This document shows, piece by piece, positions 8,900 to 20,689 of a stretch of 64,000 nt of DNA (positions are counted from its first letter, which is position 1; each line of letters begins with the position of its first letter). The position numbers were made by a program, and so were the translations under genes. Location of the stretch: positions 530,001 to 594,000 of the forward strand of contig OY282442.1 of assembly GCA_958296115.1 (NCBI GenBank). Direction: 5' to 3'. The notes under the pieces were generated by a model. That model had not been told where the DNA came from. It did not search any database and saw only the letters and a list, made by a program, of their open reading frames with translations. This DNA is from an uncultured Dehalococcoidia bacterium (GTDB taxonomy: Bacteria > Chloroflexota > Dehalococcoidia > Lucifugimonadales > CAJWER01).

Positions 8900-11209
8900 A
8901 TGATTTGGATTCGCCGTACAGCCAGCGTCCTGATGACAGCCCTATCCCTCGCCGTCTTGTTCGCCGCGCTCGTGTTGCTACGGCTGAACGGGACGTTTCT
9001 GGAGCCCCGCTTCTACACCGATCTGCTCCAGCGGGAGGAGGTGTACAGCTTCGTCATGACTGACGCGCTTGCGTCTGCGCTCGACGAGGCCCGCGAGGTC
9101 GAGGTCGTCGGATTCGACGGGAACCCGCTCGTCGTGTCTGGTATGACCACCCAGCAATTGGCGAGCGCCGTGAACCGCGCATTGCCTCCCGAACGGCTGG
9201 AAGAGATTGTCGCCCCGGCAATTCTCCAGGTCGGTGAGTACTCGACAGCGGAGCGGGACGCGGTAGCCGTGATCGTCCCGTTCGGCGATGTTGCCTTGAC
9301 GATTGTTGAAGAGGTCGAGACGCTCCTCGCAGAGAGCGGCGCCTACGCCCAGCTCATCGAGTTGGAAGTAAGGCCGCGAATGCGGAAGGCGTTGTTAGAA
9401 GCGATGGCCGACGACCCGGACTTAGCAGACTGGACGCCCTACCTGTTCGATACCAATGAAGCAGCAGCCGATAGTGTGATGCGGTTCGTCGCCAAGGTGG
9501 CGACGCCTGAATGGATGCGGGCGCAGGTCGAGTCTGCCCTCGATGAGGTGACGCCGTACATGCTGCGCGAGGCGGACGGGTTCGAGGTGAGGCTGCGCCC
9601 GACCGATGAGCAGGTGGAGGCCATAGCCGCCGAGACCAAGGCCATCCTGCGCGAGGGCGGCATATACGACCTGATCTTCGAGCGGGAGATAGAGCCGAGG
9701 CTCCGGGACGCCGTTGACGAAGCCTTGGCCGCCGACAGCGGCGTGTCCCGCTGGACTGCGGTCCTGTTCGGAGCAAGCGGGCAGACCGCGGACCGGCTGA
9801 CGCGGGCAGCCAGGCGGGTCATGCCTCCTGAGTGGATACGAGCGCAGGTCGAGTCTGCCCTCGACGAGGCGGCGCCGTACCTTGCCGGCAGGTCGGACAG
9901 ATTTGAGGTGAAGCTGCGCCTGAGCGAAAAGCAGGTCGAAGCCGCCGTCGCCGAAGTCAAGGCTATCCTGCGCGAGGGGGACGCCTACGACCTCGTATAT
10001 ACCGATGTGGTCGAGCCTGCAGTGAGAGACATCCTGGGAGGATCAGTTGCCCTGCCTTACGGCGTCGAGGTTACTGAAGACGAGATAATCGCCGCGCTGC
10101 GGCAGGCCGCTCCAACGGAGTGGGTCCAAGGGCAGGCCGAAGCGCTGATAGCCGACGCAGCCCTGTATCTGGCCGGCAGGTCGGACGGGTTTTCGACGAC
10201 GGTTTCGCTGGAGCGCAACAAGCAGAGGGCCGAGCAAGCCCTTGCCGTCCTTGTGAATAGCAAGCTTGCCGAGGCGGTGTCCGGCCTGCCAGCCTGCCGT
10301 GATAGAGCCGAATCCGCCGCCGCGGAGGCCAGCCTCGAGGACGGCGTTCCGGACTGCGTCCCCCCTGGAATATCTGCGAGCGTCCTCGTCAAGCAGGCCG
10401 GCCCTGTTCTAGCAACCGCTATCACCGCGCTGGCGCTCGCGCCGGTCCCCAACAGCGTCAGCTTCACCCACTCGGACCTTCGGCTGGGAGTAATGCGGTC
10501 CGGAGGACAGGACACGCTGGACTTCTTGGACGACGCGCGGCGCCTGCTCGGCAAGGGCTGGCCCTACGACAGCGCAGCCCTGCGCGAGGACCTGGCGGAC
10601 AACGCGGGTACACTCGACGAATTACGCGCCCTGCTGTCCGATGGCTACACGTACACTCACCAGGATCTGCGCGATGACCTGTCCGCCGGCGCAGTCGAAA
10701 CCCTGGATGCCGTCCGCACGCTCCTCGCCGACAGCAGCCTCTACACGCACGAGTACGACCCGGAACTCGGCGCTGGCGATTCGGCGCTCGACGCAATTCG
10801 CGGCAGGGTCGCGACAATACGCCAGTATGGATGGATAGCCTACGCCGCGATGCCTATCCTGCTCGTGGTCATCGGGCTCCTGGGCGGCCGGACATGGCGT
10901 AGCAAGGCTGCGTGGTCCACGTCGGCCCTTCTCGTAGTATCGTCGGCAAGCCTCATTCTATCCTGGCCCATATACGACCTCTTCATAGACACGGCGCTCG
11001 ATGGCATGGCGCCGCAATTCGGGACCGGCGGCAGCTTCCAAAGTACGTCCCTGCTGGTTACCGGCAAGACGCTGGCGGTCGCCAGGTCCGCCATGGACGA
11101 GTTCGTCGGAGGCGTCCGCCTATCGAGCTTCATCCTAATGTCCCTCGCGTCCGCCGCCCTCCTTGGCGCCCTGCTGGAGCGTCTATATCTATCAAGGAAG
11201 GATTACTGA
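8900..11209 (+). CDS. Large repeat-containing membrane-anchored protein of unknown function
   Basis: A 769-residue protein that I do not recognise. A membrane segment lies near residues 10-28, about 620 residues are probably extracytoplasmic, and two or three hydrophobic segments follow near 660-680, 690-712 and 745-765. The middle contains three or four copies of a helical module of about 130 residues, with P-x-EW-x-RAQVESALDE, then PYLAGRSD, then VEA-x2-AE-x-KAILREG. A second set of shorter repeats (YTHQDLRDDLSAG-type) precedes the C-terminal membrane segments. Its start is ATG at 8900; the ribosome-binding site is weak. It is flanked on both sides by scraps of an M16 gene and precedes cas2 by 298 bases. 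A link to CRISPR is possible only by position. Confidence 0.75.
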   Translation: MIWIRRTASVLMTALSLAVLFAALVLLRLNGTFLEPRFYTDLLQREEVYSFVMTDALASALDEAREVEVVGFDGNPLVVSGMTTQQLASAVNRALPPERLEEIVAPAILQVGEYSTAERDAVAVIVPFGDVALTIVEEVETLLAESGAYAQLIELEVRPRMRKALLEAMADDPDLADWTPYLFDTNEAAADSVMRFVAKVATPEWMRAQVESALDEVTPYMLREADGFEVRLRPTDEQVEAIAAETKAILREGGIYDLIFEREIEPRLRDAVDEALAADSGVSRWTAVLFGASGQTADRLTRAARRVMPPEWIRAQVESALDEAAPYLAGRSDRFEVKLRLSEKQVEAAVAEVKAILREGDAYDLVYTDVVEPAVRDILGGSVALPYGVEVTEDEIIAALRQAAPTEWVQGQAEALIADAALYLAGRSDGFSTTVSLERNKQRAEQALAVLVNSKLAEAVSGLPACRDRAESAAAEASLEDGVPDCVPPGISASVLVKQAGPVLATAITALALAPVPNSVSFTHSDLRLGVMRSGGQDTLDFLDDARRLLGKGWPYDSAALREDLADNAGTLDELRALLSDGYTYTHQDLRDDLSAGAVETLDAVRTLLADSSLYTHEYDPELGAGDSALDAIRGRVATIRQYGWIAYAAMPILLVVIGLLGGRTWRSKAAWSTSALLVVSSASLILSWPIYDLFIDTALDGMAPQFGTGGSFQSTSLLVTGKTLAVARSAMDEFVGGVRLSSFILMSLASAALLGALLERLYLSRKDY

Positions 11210-11229
11210 CGTTCGAACGAGCTGGTTCT

Positions 11230-11286
11230 CATGGGCAGGGAGTGGTCCTCGCGCAGGATGACCCTGCAGGCGTTGGACAGCGTGAG
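11230..11286 (-). pseudogene. N-terminal scrap of an M16 peptidase gene
   Basis: The reverse strand encodes LTLSNACRVILREDHSLPM, matching LTLDNGLQVILHEDHSLPM at residues 9-27 of the intact M16 peptidase. The similarity stops at both ends. Together with 8684-8836 it brackets the 769-residue gene. The DHSLPM coding stretch occurs in both scraps, so the copy was either split with a short duplication or derives from two decayed copies. Confidence 0.65.
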
Positions 11287-11367
11287 TCCTGGTCTCGATT
11301 CCGGCGCGCAGGCCGTGTAGGGCAGCCGCCGGCCCTGCGGTTGGCTGCTCGAGAGAATTACGTCAGA

Positions 11368-11396
11368 TTGTGAACCGCGCGAACCTTGCATAGATT
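11368..11396 (+). promoter_or_regulatory. Possible promoter of the cas operon
   Basis: TTGTGA at 11368-11373, a 17-base spacer and TAGATT at 11391-11396, located 112 bases before the chosen cas2 start. Both hexamers deviate by two bases from consensus, so this is a candidate only. Confidence 0.35.
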
Positions 11397-11402
11397 CGAT
11401 AG

Positions 11403-11798
<396 letters not shown>

Positions 11799-11893
11799 TG
11801 GAGTGCGAGAATGGAATCGAGCGCTCGGCAGCACGTTTCACGCACCTTAACAACTGGATATTGGAGCTTAGCAGCAGCAAGGGGGAATAGACA

Positions 11894-13672
11894 ATGAGCG
11901 CTCAGCCGGCCCTTGACCTCCCACCCTCCCGTCGCGCGTTGCCCGAATACCTGCCCGCGCGGATGGTCAACCAGCATGTCTATTGCCCCCGGCTGTTCTA
12001 CTTCGAGCAGGTGGAGGGCGTGTTCGAGCACAACGAGTACACCGTCGAGGGCGATGTCCAGCACAAGCGCGTGGACAAGGAGGACCGCAAATCCGCGCCC
12101 AAGCCCGGCGAAGAGCAGGAGCCGGTAGTCGTCCGCTCGCTCATGCTGTCGTCGGAGGAGCACCGCGTCATAGCCAAGCTCGACCTTGCGGAGTTCGAGG
12201 ACGGCCGGGCCACGCCGGTCGATTACAAGCGCGGCCGCCCGATGAGGGGAGAGGATGGGATGGGCGCGTGGCCCGGCGACAGGGTACAACTGGCCATTCA
12301 GGGGCTCGTGCTGCGCGCCAACGGCTACCATTGCGAGGAGGGCGTCCTCTTCTACCAGAAGACTCGGCAGAGGGTCCGGGTCCTATTCGACGATGAGACT
12401 ATCACCTGGGCGGAGAACGCCATCACGGAAGCCTGGGAGACGGCCGCTTCGGACGAGATGCCTCCGCCCCTCATAGACTCGCCGAAGTGTCCGGGCTGCT
12501 CACTGGTCGGGATATGCATGCCCGACGAGACCTGGCATCTGTGGTCTCACCCATACGACGGCGGCACGAGTCAGCTTGCGCTGTTCGGAAGGCGCGCCAA
12601 GGTTCTCGATATGCCGGCGGCGAGGGCTGCCAGGCTGCTCGTGGCGCCGCGCTCGGAGCTAAAGCCCCTGTACGTGAACTCGCCCAAGCTGCGGGTAGGC
12701 AAATCCGGCGGTGTCCTGCGAATCAAGGAGGGCGACCAGGTCGTCCAGGAAGCGCGCATCAGCGGCATATCCCAGGTCAACCTGATGGGCGCCTCGCAGA
12801 TCACCACGCAGGCCGTGCAGGAGCTGTGTCGGACCGAAAAGCCCATCTGCTACTTCTCCCAGAGAGGATGGTTCTACGGGATTACGACAGGCCTCGGCAC
12901 GAAGAACGTCTTCCTGCGAAAGGCGCAGTTCAGCTTCGCGGATGAGGAGTGGTTTTGCATACGGCTTGCCAGGAAGCTGGTGGCGGGCAAGATTCGCAAC
13001 CAGCGGACGATGTTGCTTCGCAATCACGTCGAGCCGCCAGCGGTGGCGCTGCGGGAGATGAAACAGCTCATCGGCCGCGCGGAAAGAGCGGGCTCGCTCG
13101 ACGAGCTGCTGGGCATGGAGGGCTGGGCGGCCCGGATATACTTCGGGTTGTTCGCCGGGATGTTGAAGCGCGAGCACAGCAGGGAGTCCGAGCCGGGCAT
13201 CACCTTCGATTTCGAGGCCCGGAACCGGAGGCCGCCGCGCGACCCGGTCAACGCGCTGCTGTCGCTCGGATATAGCCTCCTGAGCAAGGACCTGACCATC
13301 GCCTGCTACGCAGTCGGCTTCGATCCGATGATAGGGTTCTACCATCAGCCTCGTCATGGCCGGCCTGCTCTCGCGCTGGATCTGATGGAGCCTCTGCGCC
13401 CCCTGATCGCCGATTCAGCCGTTCTGAGCGCGGTGAACACGCGGATGGTCTCGGAGCGGGACTTCGTGTCGGCGGGCCGGGCGGTTTCGCTGACGCCCGG
13501 GGGCAGGAAGGGTTTCTTCCGCGCTTACGAGGCCCGGATGGATTCGCTCGTGACGCATCCGTTCTTCGGCTATCAGGTCAGCTATCGCCGGCTGCTGGAA
13601 ATCCAGGCGCGGCTGCTGGCCAAGACGCTGCAGGGCGAGTTGGGCGAGTACCCAGTTTTCGTGACGCGATGA
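11894..13672 (+). CDS. cas4-cas1: Cas4-Cas1 fusion protein
   Basis: A 592-residue fusion. Residues about 16-215 form a Cas4 (RecB-like) nuclease: Cys31 in VYCPRLFYFE; Asp97 in AKLDLAEF; Asp110 and Lys112 in PVDYKRG; and Cys199, Cys202, Cys208 in CPGCSLVGIC, completing the Fe-S cluster. Residues about 255-592 form Cas1, with metal ligands Glu409 (GMEGWAARIYF), His484 (GFYHQPRHG) and Glu499 (LDLMEPLRPL). Cas4 trims and orients prespacers by PAM; Cas1 with Cas2 integrates them. Such fusions are known from subtype I-G (formerly I-U) and some V-B loci. All seen catalytic residues are intact. The array begins 172 bases after its stop. Confidence 0.97.
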   Translation: MSAQPALDLPPSRRALPEYLPARMVNQHVYCPRLFYFEQVEGVFEHNEYTVEGDVQHKRVDKEDRKSAPKPGEEQEPVVVRSLMLSSEEHRVIAKLDLAEFEDGRATPVDYKRGRPMRGEDGMGAWPGDRVQLAIQGLVLRANGYHCEEGVLFYQKTRQRVRVLFDDETITWAENAITEAWETAASDEMPPPLIDSPKCPGCSLVGICMPDETWHLWSHPYDGGTSQLALFGRRAKVLDMPAARAARLLVAPRSELKPLYVNSPKLRVGKSGGVLRIKEGDQVVQEARISGISQVNLMGASQITTQAVQELCRTEKPICYFSQRGWFYGITTGLGTKNVFLRKAQFSFADEEWFCIRLARKLVAGKIRNQRTMLLRNHVEPPAVALREMKQLIGRAERAGSLDELLGMEGWAARIYFGLFAGMLKREHSRESEPGITFDFEARNRRPPRDPVNALLSLGYSLLSKDLTIACYAVGFDPMIGFYHQPRHGRPALALDLMEPLRPLIADSAVLSAVNTRMVSERDFVSAGRAVSLTPGGRKGFFRAYEARMDSLVTHPFFGYQVSYRRLLEIQARLLAKTLQGELGEYPVFVTR

Positions 13673-13844
13673 GGCCGCGAGCGGCGAGGCGGCGGCGAAA
13701 GCCTCAACAGCGCTCGCGCCCCCAAGGGCAAGGCGCCCGCGCCCAAGCATATGGCAGAGAACGACCTAGCCCGCCAGCGCCTCCCGGCCCCCACTCGCAT
13801 TTGGGCGTCGGAACGTGGATAATAAGGCAGCGAGGCCGCAAGCC
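13673..13844 (+). promoter_or_regulatory. Presumed CRISPR leader
   Basis: A 172-base non-coding stretch between cas4-cas1 and the first repeat. Its position next to cas1, the repeat 3' end ATTGAAGC (a typical type I crRNA handle) and the repeat-variant order all place the leader here. Unlike many leaders it is GC-rich. A GATAAT at 13818-13823, 21 bases before the first repeat, could be a -10 element, but no well-spaced -35 is seen. Confidence 0.6.
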
Positions 13845-16800
13845 CTATCCGCGACCGAAAGGTTGCGGCCCCATTGAAGCCACCCTTCGCCACCGGCTTT
13901 ATGTGGTCGATGTCGCCGTCTATCCGCGACCGAAAGGTTGCGGCCCCATTGAAGCTGAGAATCTGCTGGTCTGTAGGGGTGGCTTTCCCGCTATCCGCGA
14001 CCGAAAGGTTGCGGCCCCATTGAAGCCCCCTTCAGGGGAAGGCACACGGCGCGGAGGGATGGGGCTATCCGCGACCGAAAGGTTGCGGCCCCATTGAAGC
14101 TCGACGCCGTGACAGCCGATAGCAGCGCGGCAGTCGGCTATCCGCGACCGAAAGGTTGCGGCCCCATTGAAGCGGGGATTCCGCCGGCGTGGTCTGGGCC
14201 GCTCATCTTCTATCCGCGACCGAAAGGTTGCGGCCCCATTGAAGCAATGTGCAGGAGGAGAAGTAATGAGACAGGTACATCTATCCGCGACCGAAAGGTT
14301 GCGGCCCCATTGAAGCACTTCTATCCTTCTCTCAAGCTGATGGGCAGGCTGCTATCCGCGACCGAAAGGTTGCGGCCCCATTGAAGCCAATCTGTGAGCC
14401 AACGCTCAATAGCCCGCAGCCAGACGTTCTATCCGCGACCGAAAGGTTGCGGCCCCATTGAAGCGAGCCTACGTCAACGCTCGGCAGAAAGAGATACTTA
14501 CTATCCGCGACCGAAAGGTTGCGGCCCCATTGAAGCGGTCGTACCAAGCCCGGCCGTCTTCGTAGCCTATGCTATCCGCGACCGAAAGGTTGCGGCCCCA
14601 TTGAAGCCTCTGTACACCTCCACATCCTTGCGGCGATAGAACCTCTATCCGCGACCGAAAGGTTGCGGCCCCATTGAAGCTCCTCGCCCCTCACGGGCGC
14701 GAGGGGGCGAGGCCTCCTATCCGCGACCGAAAGGTTGCGGCCCCATTGAAGCCTCAATGCCGTGTTCTCAAGTGTCGGGCGCAGACCGCTATCCGCGACC
14801 GAAAGGTTGCGGCCCCATTGAAGCAGGGCACGCAGCCCATCCATGATGACTGCGTGAGACCTATCCGCGACCGAAAGGTTGCGGCCCCATTGAAGCAAGT
14901 CGCCCCACGTGCCCTCCAGCCAGGTCTCGCCACTATCCGCGACCGAAAGGTTGCGGCCCCATTGAAGCCCGTAAGATCGTCGGGCCTGCCGTCCTAATGG
15001 CGCCTATCCGCGACCGAAAGGTTGCGGCCCCATTGAAGCCCAGATGCTGACAAGCGGCAGGTCACCGAAGTCAACCTATCCGCGACCGAAAGGTTGCGGC
15101 CCCATTGAAGCGGTGATGTCTGCAACTCGGCATTTCGTCCGGGCGAGTTCTATCCGCGACCGAAAGGTTGCGGCCCCATTGAAGCGAATCACCTCCTGTA
15201 TTACAATGTACAGCAACACGATCTATCCGCGACCGAAAGGTTGCGGCCCCATTGAAGCGCGGGTATCCTGGCGTCCAGTCCAGCGCCAGTTATCCCTATC
15301 CGCGACCGAAAGGTTGCGGCCCCATTGAAGCCCACAGGGGCACTGAGGCGGGCTGGCAGGGTCTCAACAGCTATCCGCGACCGAAAGGTTGCGGCCCCAT
15401 TGAAGCAGCGAGCGGCCCCTCACCGACACAATCACGCTACCTCTATCCGCGACCGAAAGGTTGCGGCCCCATTGAAGCATGGAAAGTGGAGTGAGTGGGC
15501 GCCTAACCCTGCCAGCTATCCGCGACCGAAAGGTTGCGGCCCCATTGAAGCGAGACTTTCTGGGCAGGCAGATACCCAAGTTGTCGGAGCTATCCGCGAC
15601 CGAAAGGTTGCGGCCCCATTGAAGCTGCACGCTGGGCACTCCCCTGATGTCCACGGGGTCCTATCCGCGACCGAAAGGTTGCGGCCCCATTGAAGCTTGT
15701 AATCCTCCGCCACGTCCGCGTGAACTCGTCATTCTATCCGCGACCGAAAGGTTGCGGCCCCATTGAAGCCCCTCTCCTTGCGAGCGATGCGCGTAGCGCC
15801 CGCAAACTATCCGCGACCGAAAGGTTGCGGCCCCATTGAAGCCGCGGCTGGCCGCGGGCGGGGTTGTCTCGCAGCCCACCCTATCCGCGACCGAAAGGTT
15901 GCGGCCCCATTGAAGCCACGTTTACGTATGACGGGGCCTCCTCAGGCACAAACTATCCGCGACCGAAAGGTTGCGGCCCCATTGAAGCCTATTATACCGT
16001 GTCTCGCCTCACCACGCGGCGTCCACTATCCGCGACCGAAAGGTTGCGGCCCCATTGAAGCATGGTAATCATTCCACGCGCTCCGGCTTCGGGATGGTCC
16101 CTATCCGCGACCGAAAGGTTGCGGCCCCATTGAAGCAATACGAGGTGCGGAGCGCGGGAGCGCGGTATCTCTACTATCCGCGACCGAAAGGTTGCGGCCC
16201 CATTGAAGCCACTATACTGCTGTCTTGGTCTGCGCCCGCATACAACTATCCGCGACCGAAAGGTTGCGGCCCCATTGAAGCGACGAGAGCCAGGGCCATC
16301 GAGGTATGGTTGTCGCCCCTATCCGCGACCGAAAGGTTGCGGCCCCATTGAAGCGCATTGAGATACGGCATTGACGAATTGCGTAAAGCTCTATCCGCGA
16401 CCGAAAGGTTGCGGCCCCATTGAAGCCCCTTGACGACCGACCCCGCCACGATTGCCGCGCCCGCCTATCCGCGACCGAAAGGTTGCGGCCCCATTGAAGC
16501 GTTACTGGCGGGACAAACTCCACGACGTCCAGCGCGACTATCCGCGACCGAAAGGTTGCGGCCCCATTGAAGCTGTTCGTGTCCTGGTGCTCAACGAGAT
16601 CGTCGGCGCCTCTATCCGCGACCGAAAGGTTGCGGCCCCATTGAAGCCGTGAATATCGTCGAATCCGACCAGATTCGACCAATCTATCCGCGACCGAAAG
16701 GTTGCGGCCCCATTGAAGCCAAAGGAATCCCTCAGGGTGCGCGTAGCGCCTCTCTTCCTATCCGCGACCGAAAGGTTGCGGCCCCATTGAAGCGATACAA

Positions 16801-19800
16801 ATAAGTCCTGTATGATTGAAAGGGGCAGCTATCCGCGACCGAAAGGTTGCGGCCCCATTGAAGCATTATAGCTACTGCTATAGAGAGCGGTCTTGCTTTT
16901 CTATCCGCGACCGAAAGGTTGCGGCCCCATTGAAGCCACCACGTCGAGCGATTCGTCCGTCCCGACCGCCGTTGCTATCCGCGACCGAAAGGTTGCGGCC
17001 CCATTGAAGCCGACAAAGCCTTGATAGCCTATGATAGGGCTACGGGGGCTATCCGCGACCGAAAGGTTGCGGCCCCATTGAAGCGGCTGGTCTGCTTATC
17101 CTCCTCCATGCGCTCCACTGACTATCCGCGACCGAAAGGTTGCGGCCCCATTGAAGCTACCAGAGGAGCGGAGAATATGGCCCGAACCTGAATCTATCCG
17201 CGACCGAAAGGTTGCGGCCCCATTGAAGCATCCAATCAAGGTTATATCACGGCCCCCGCACGCCTGCTATCCGCGACCGAAAGGTTGCGGCCCCATTGAA
17301 GCCGCGCTGGCGCGAATTGCCAGCGCGCGGCAGTATTCTATCCGCGACCGAAAGGTTGCGGCCCCATTGAAGCCGATTGCCAGCGTACCCGTCGGCGCGC
17401 AGTTCCAGGCGCTATCCGCGACCGAAAGGTTGCGGCCCCATTGAAGCCTCTCAACGCGCCGCGCGGCAATAGCGTGACCGTTCCTATCCGCGACCGAAAG
17501 GTTGCGGCCCCATTGAAGCAGCATCACGCCGCGCTCTGTCTGCTGCGGCCTGCAATCCTATCCGCGACCGAAAGGTTGCGGCCCCATTGAAGCGCGGGTC
17601 AACTCGGTCAAGCACGTGCTCGCCGCGGGCTATCCGCGACCGAAAGGTTGCGGCCCCATTGAAGCAATTCCGAGTGCGCCCGCTGAGTCCAGTCACAGGA
17701 ACCCTATCCGCGACCGAAAGGTTGCGGCCCCATTGAAGCCCACTGATGCCTGACAATGATTGATTGGCTTCCGATGTCTATCCGCGACCGAAAGGTTGCG
17801 GCCCCATTGAAGCCTCTGTCGCTACGTCGCATAGCCAAGCGTCCGTCACCTATCCGCGACCGAAAGGTTGCGGCCCCATTGAAGCGCGGCTTCCGCGTGG
17901 AGCTGGATTGCGCCGACGACCACTATCCGCGACCGAAAGGTTGCGGCCCCATTGAAGCATGCGCTCGCGGTTGATTCCGCTGCCCTGCTTCTGCTATCCG
18001 CGACCGAAAGGTTGCGGCCCCATTGAAGCGGGTCTCGTTCTTGCCAGTCAACGCCAGCCTCCGCGCGCTATCCGCGACCGAAAGGTTGCGGCCCCATTGA
18101 AGCCGCTCTGCCGCGTGGCGGCGGATACGGGCATGCGCGTCTATCCGCGACCGAAAGGTTGCGGCCCCATTGAAGCCAGCCTCTATGGTCGTGAACTGGC
18201 TTCCGTCTGACACTATCCGCGACCGAAAGGTTGCGGCCCCATTGAAGCCGGGCGTGTATCGCGCCTTCGGGAGGTTGCCGCCCACTATCCGCGACCGAAA
18301 GGTTGCGGCCCCATTGAAGCATTGGCTTGGCACGTCTGGCAAGCGTGCGGAAATCAACTATCCGCGACCGAAAGGTTGCGGCCCCATTGAAGCAGAACAC
18401 TTACCCGGTCAGCCTCGGTAACGAACGCCCTATCCGCGACCGAAAGGTTGCGGCCCCATTGAAGCGAGCGCTTATCTTACCGTCAACATACTCTGCCTCC
18501 TGTCTATCCGCGACCGAAAGGTTGCGGCCCCATTGAAGCGAGGATACGTTCGGCAACCCTCGCGGCTACGCGGCTCCTATCCGCGACCGAAAGGTTGCGG
18601 CCCCATTGAAGCGTCACGTAGAGGGGACGGGAGAGCTTGTTGACGTCTCGCTATCCGCGACCGAAAGGTTGCGGCCCCATTGAAGCTCGCCAAGTTTCTT
18701 TGCGTCCTTCAGATACGCTATCTATCCGCGACCGAAAGGTTGCGGCCCCATTGAAGCATAATACTTTGGCGCGATTATGTTGTTCCCGCTCTCCCTATCC
18801 GCGACCGAAAGGTTGCGGCCCCATTGAAGCAGCCACTGAATCAGACTCATTATCCGCCCCCTGTTCGCTATCCGCGACCGAAAGGTTGCGGCCCCATTGA
18901 AGCGAGACCTCAGACTCTCCGACCGCCATCGCTCGAAGCGTCTATCCGCGACCGAAAGGTTGCGGCCCCATTGAAGCGAGGTACTTCAAGCCGCCGCGAT
19001 AGTGAGTGTGCGGCCTATCCGCGACCGAAAGGTTGCGGCCCCATTGAAGCAGGCGGTCTGTCGGGGCGTACTCGATGATGAATCTACTATCCGCGACCGA
19101 AAGGTTGCGGCCCCATTGAAGCGACGACTGCCGCACTGCCAGGGTGGAGCCTGTGCCGCCTATCCGCGACCGAAAGGTTGCGGCCCCATTGAAGCGAGGA
19201 GACGCTCCCCTAATGATGGACGCGCGAGTAGCCTATCCGCGACCGAAAGGTTGCGGCCCCATTGAAGCCCGCCTGCGCGTCTGTCTTCATCCGCTCGATG
19301 GTCTGCTATCCGCGACCGAAAGGTTGCGGCCCCATTGAAGCATTGATCCGGGCTGGTACGTCAACGACGTGTCCGCATCCTATCCGCGACCGAAAGGTTG
19401 CGGCCCCATTGAAGCCAGAGCTTCGGCGGCGCGACCGCCTCCGGCTTCGGCCTATCCGCGACCGAAAGGTTGCGGCCCCATTGAAGCACGTAGATGTGCC
19501 TGGGCTCCAACTCGCGGACGCTGCTATCCGCGACCGAAAGGTTGCGGCCCCATTGAAGCCGGGGGGCTTGTCGCCCCCCGACGAAGCCCGGTCTACCTAT
19601 CCGCGACCGAAAGGTTGCGGCCCCATTGAAGCGCGGCTGCCATGCGCACGGCTGGGAAATCCAATTCGCTCTATCCGCGACCGAAAGGTTGCGGCCCCAT
19701 TGAAGCTCGAATAGGAGGGAGCGGGTTCCGAAGTCCAGCGCGTCTATCCGCGACCGAAAGGTTGCGGCCCCATTGAAGCCGGCCCTATCCACGTCGCCGC

Positions 19801-20647
19801 GCCTTCAGGCTGCCAGCTATCCGCGACCGAAAGGTTGCGGCCCCATTGAAGCGTTCACCCCTTACTTGGTATGCGTGTATTATACCACTATCCGCGACCG
19901 AAAGGTTGCGGCCCCATTGAAGCTGGACTCGGTGTCCGTCTGTGGCCACCTGGTGGAGTCCTATCCGCGACCGAAAGGTTGCGGCCCCATTGAAGCCGAC
20001 TCCCGCCTGCGCCCATCGTTCACGCTCGGCAGCTATCCGCGACCGAAAGGTTGCGGCCCCATTGAAGCGGCCACACACTGGCCGCTTTGTAATCGGCCAG
20101 CGCCTCTATCCGCGACCGAAAGGTTGCGGCCCCATTGAAGCGACCCGCGCTCGTCGGAGCTGGCCTTCCCCTGCCCCCCTATCCGCGACCGAAAGGTTGC
20201 GGCCCCATTGAAGCCATCCGCATTCGGACCATGCGCTCGCTGCTCGCCTCTATCCGCGACCGAAAGGTTGCGGCCCCATTGAAGCGGGTGAGCGCCACGT
20301 TACGCCTACGCCGATACCTACTATCCGCGACCGAAAGGTTGCGGCCCCATTGAAGCCAACTTGTCCGGGACCGTCAACGGCGAGCCTCTGGTCTATCCGC
20401 GACCGAAAGGTTGCGGCCCCATTGAAGCTGACTCACGAATCGCAGTCCGTGAGCGACAAACTATCCTATCCGCGACCGAAAGGTTGCGGCCCCATTGAAG
20501 CGACCGAAGCATGTCGTATCTTGACCCGTTCACCTCCACCTATCCGCGACCGAAAGGTTGCGGCCCCATTGAAGCGGGTTCGCAATCCTGAACGACGAGA
20601 CGGTCGAGACGCTATCCGCGACCGAAAGGTTGCGGCCCCATTGAAGC
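13845..20647 (+). repeat. CRISPR block A: 94 repeats with GA at positions 9-10
   Basis: Repeats 1-94, from the cas-proximal end to 20612-20647, all read CCGCGACC in the left stem arm. Pairing with GGTTGCGG gives eight pairs including one G-U wobble at the fifth pair. No duplicated spacer was found in this block. Confidence 0.93.
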
Positions 20648-20689
20648 TGCTGATAGCGGGCTGCCTTCTGCGCGGCGATTTTCCTATCC

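Noticed and set aside
11894-13672. Assigning the locus firmly to subtype I-G or V-B
   Set aside because: The Cas4-Cas1 fusion fits both and no effector gene is present; the repeat handle favours type I but is not proof.
14388-14428. CCGCAGCC inside a block-A spacer as a trace of a block-B repeat
   Set aside because: Only eight bases in GC-rich sequence with no further repeat match; the unit is 77 bases but otherwise ordinary.
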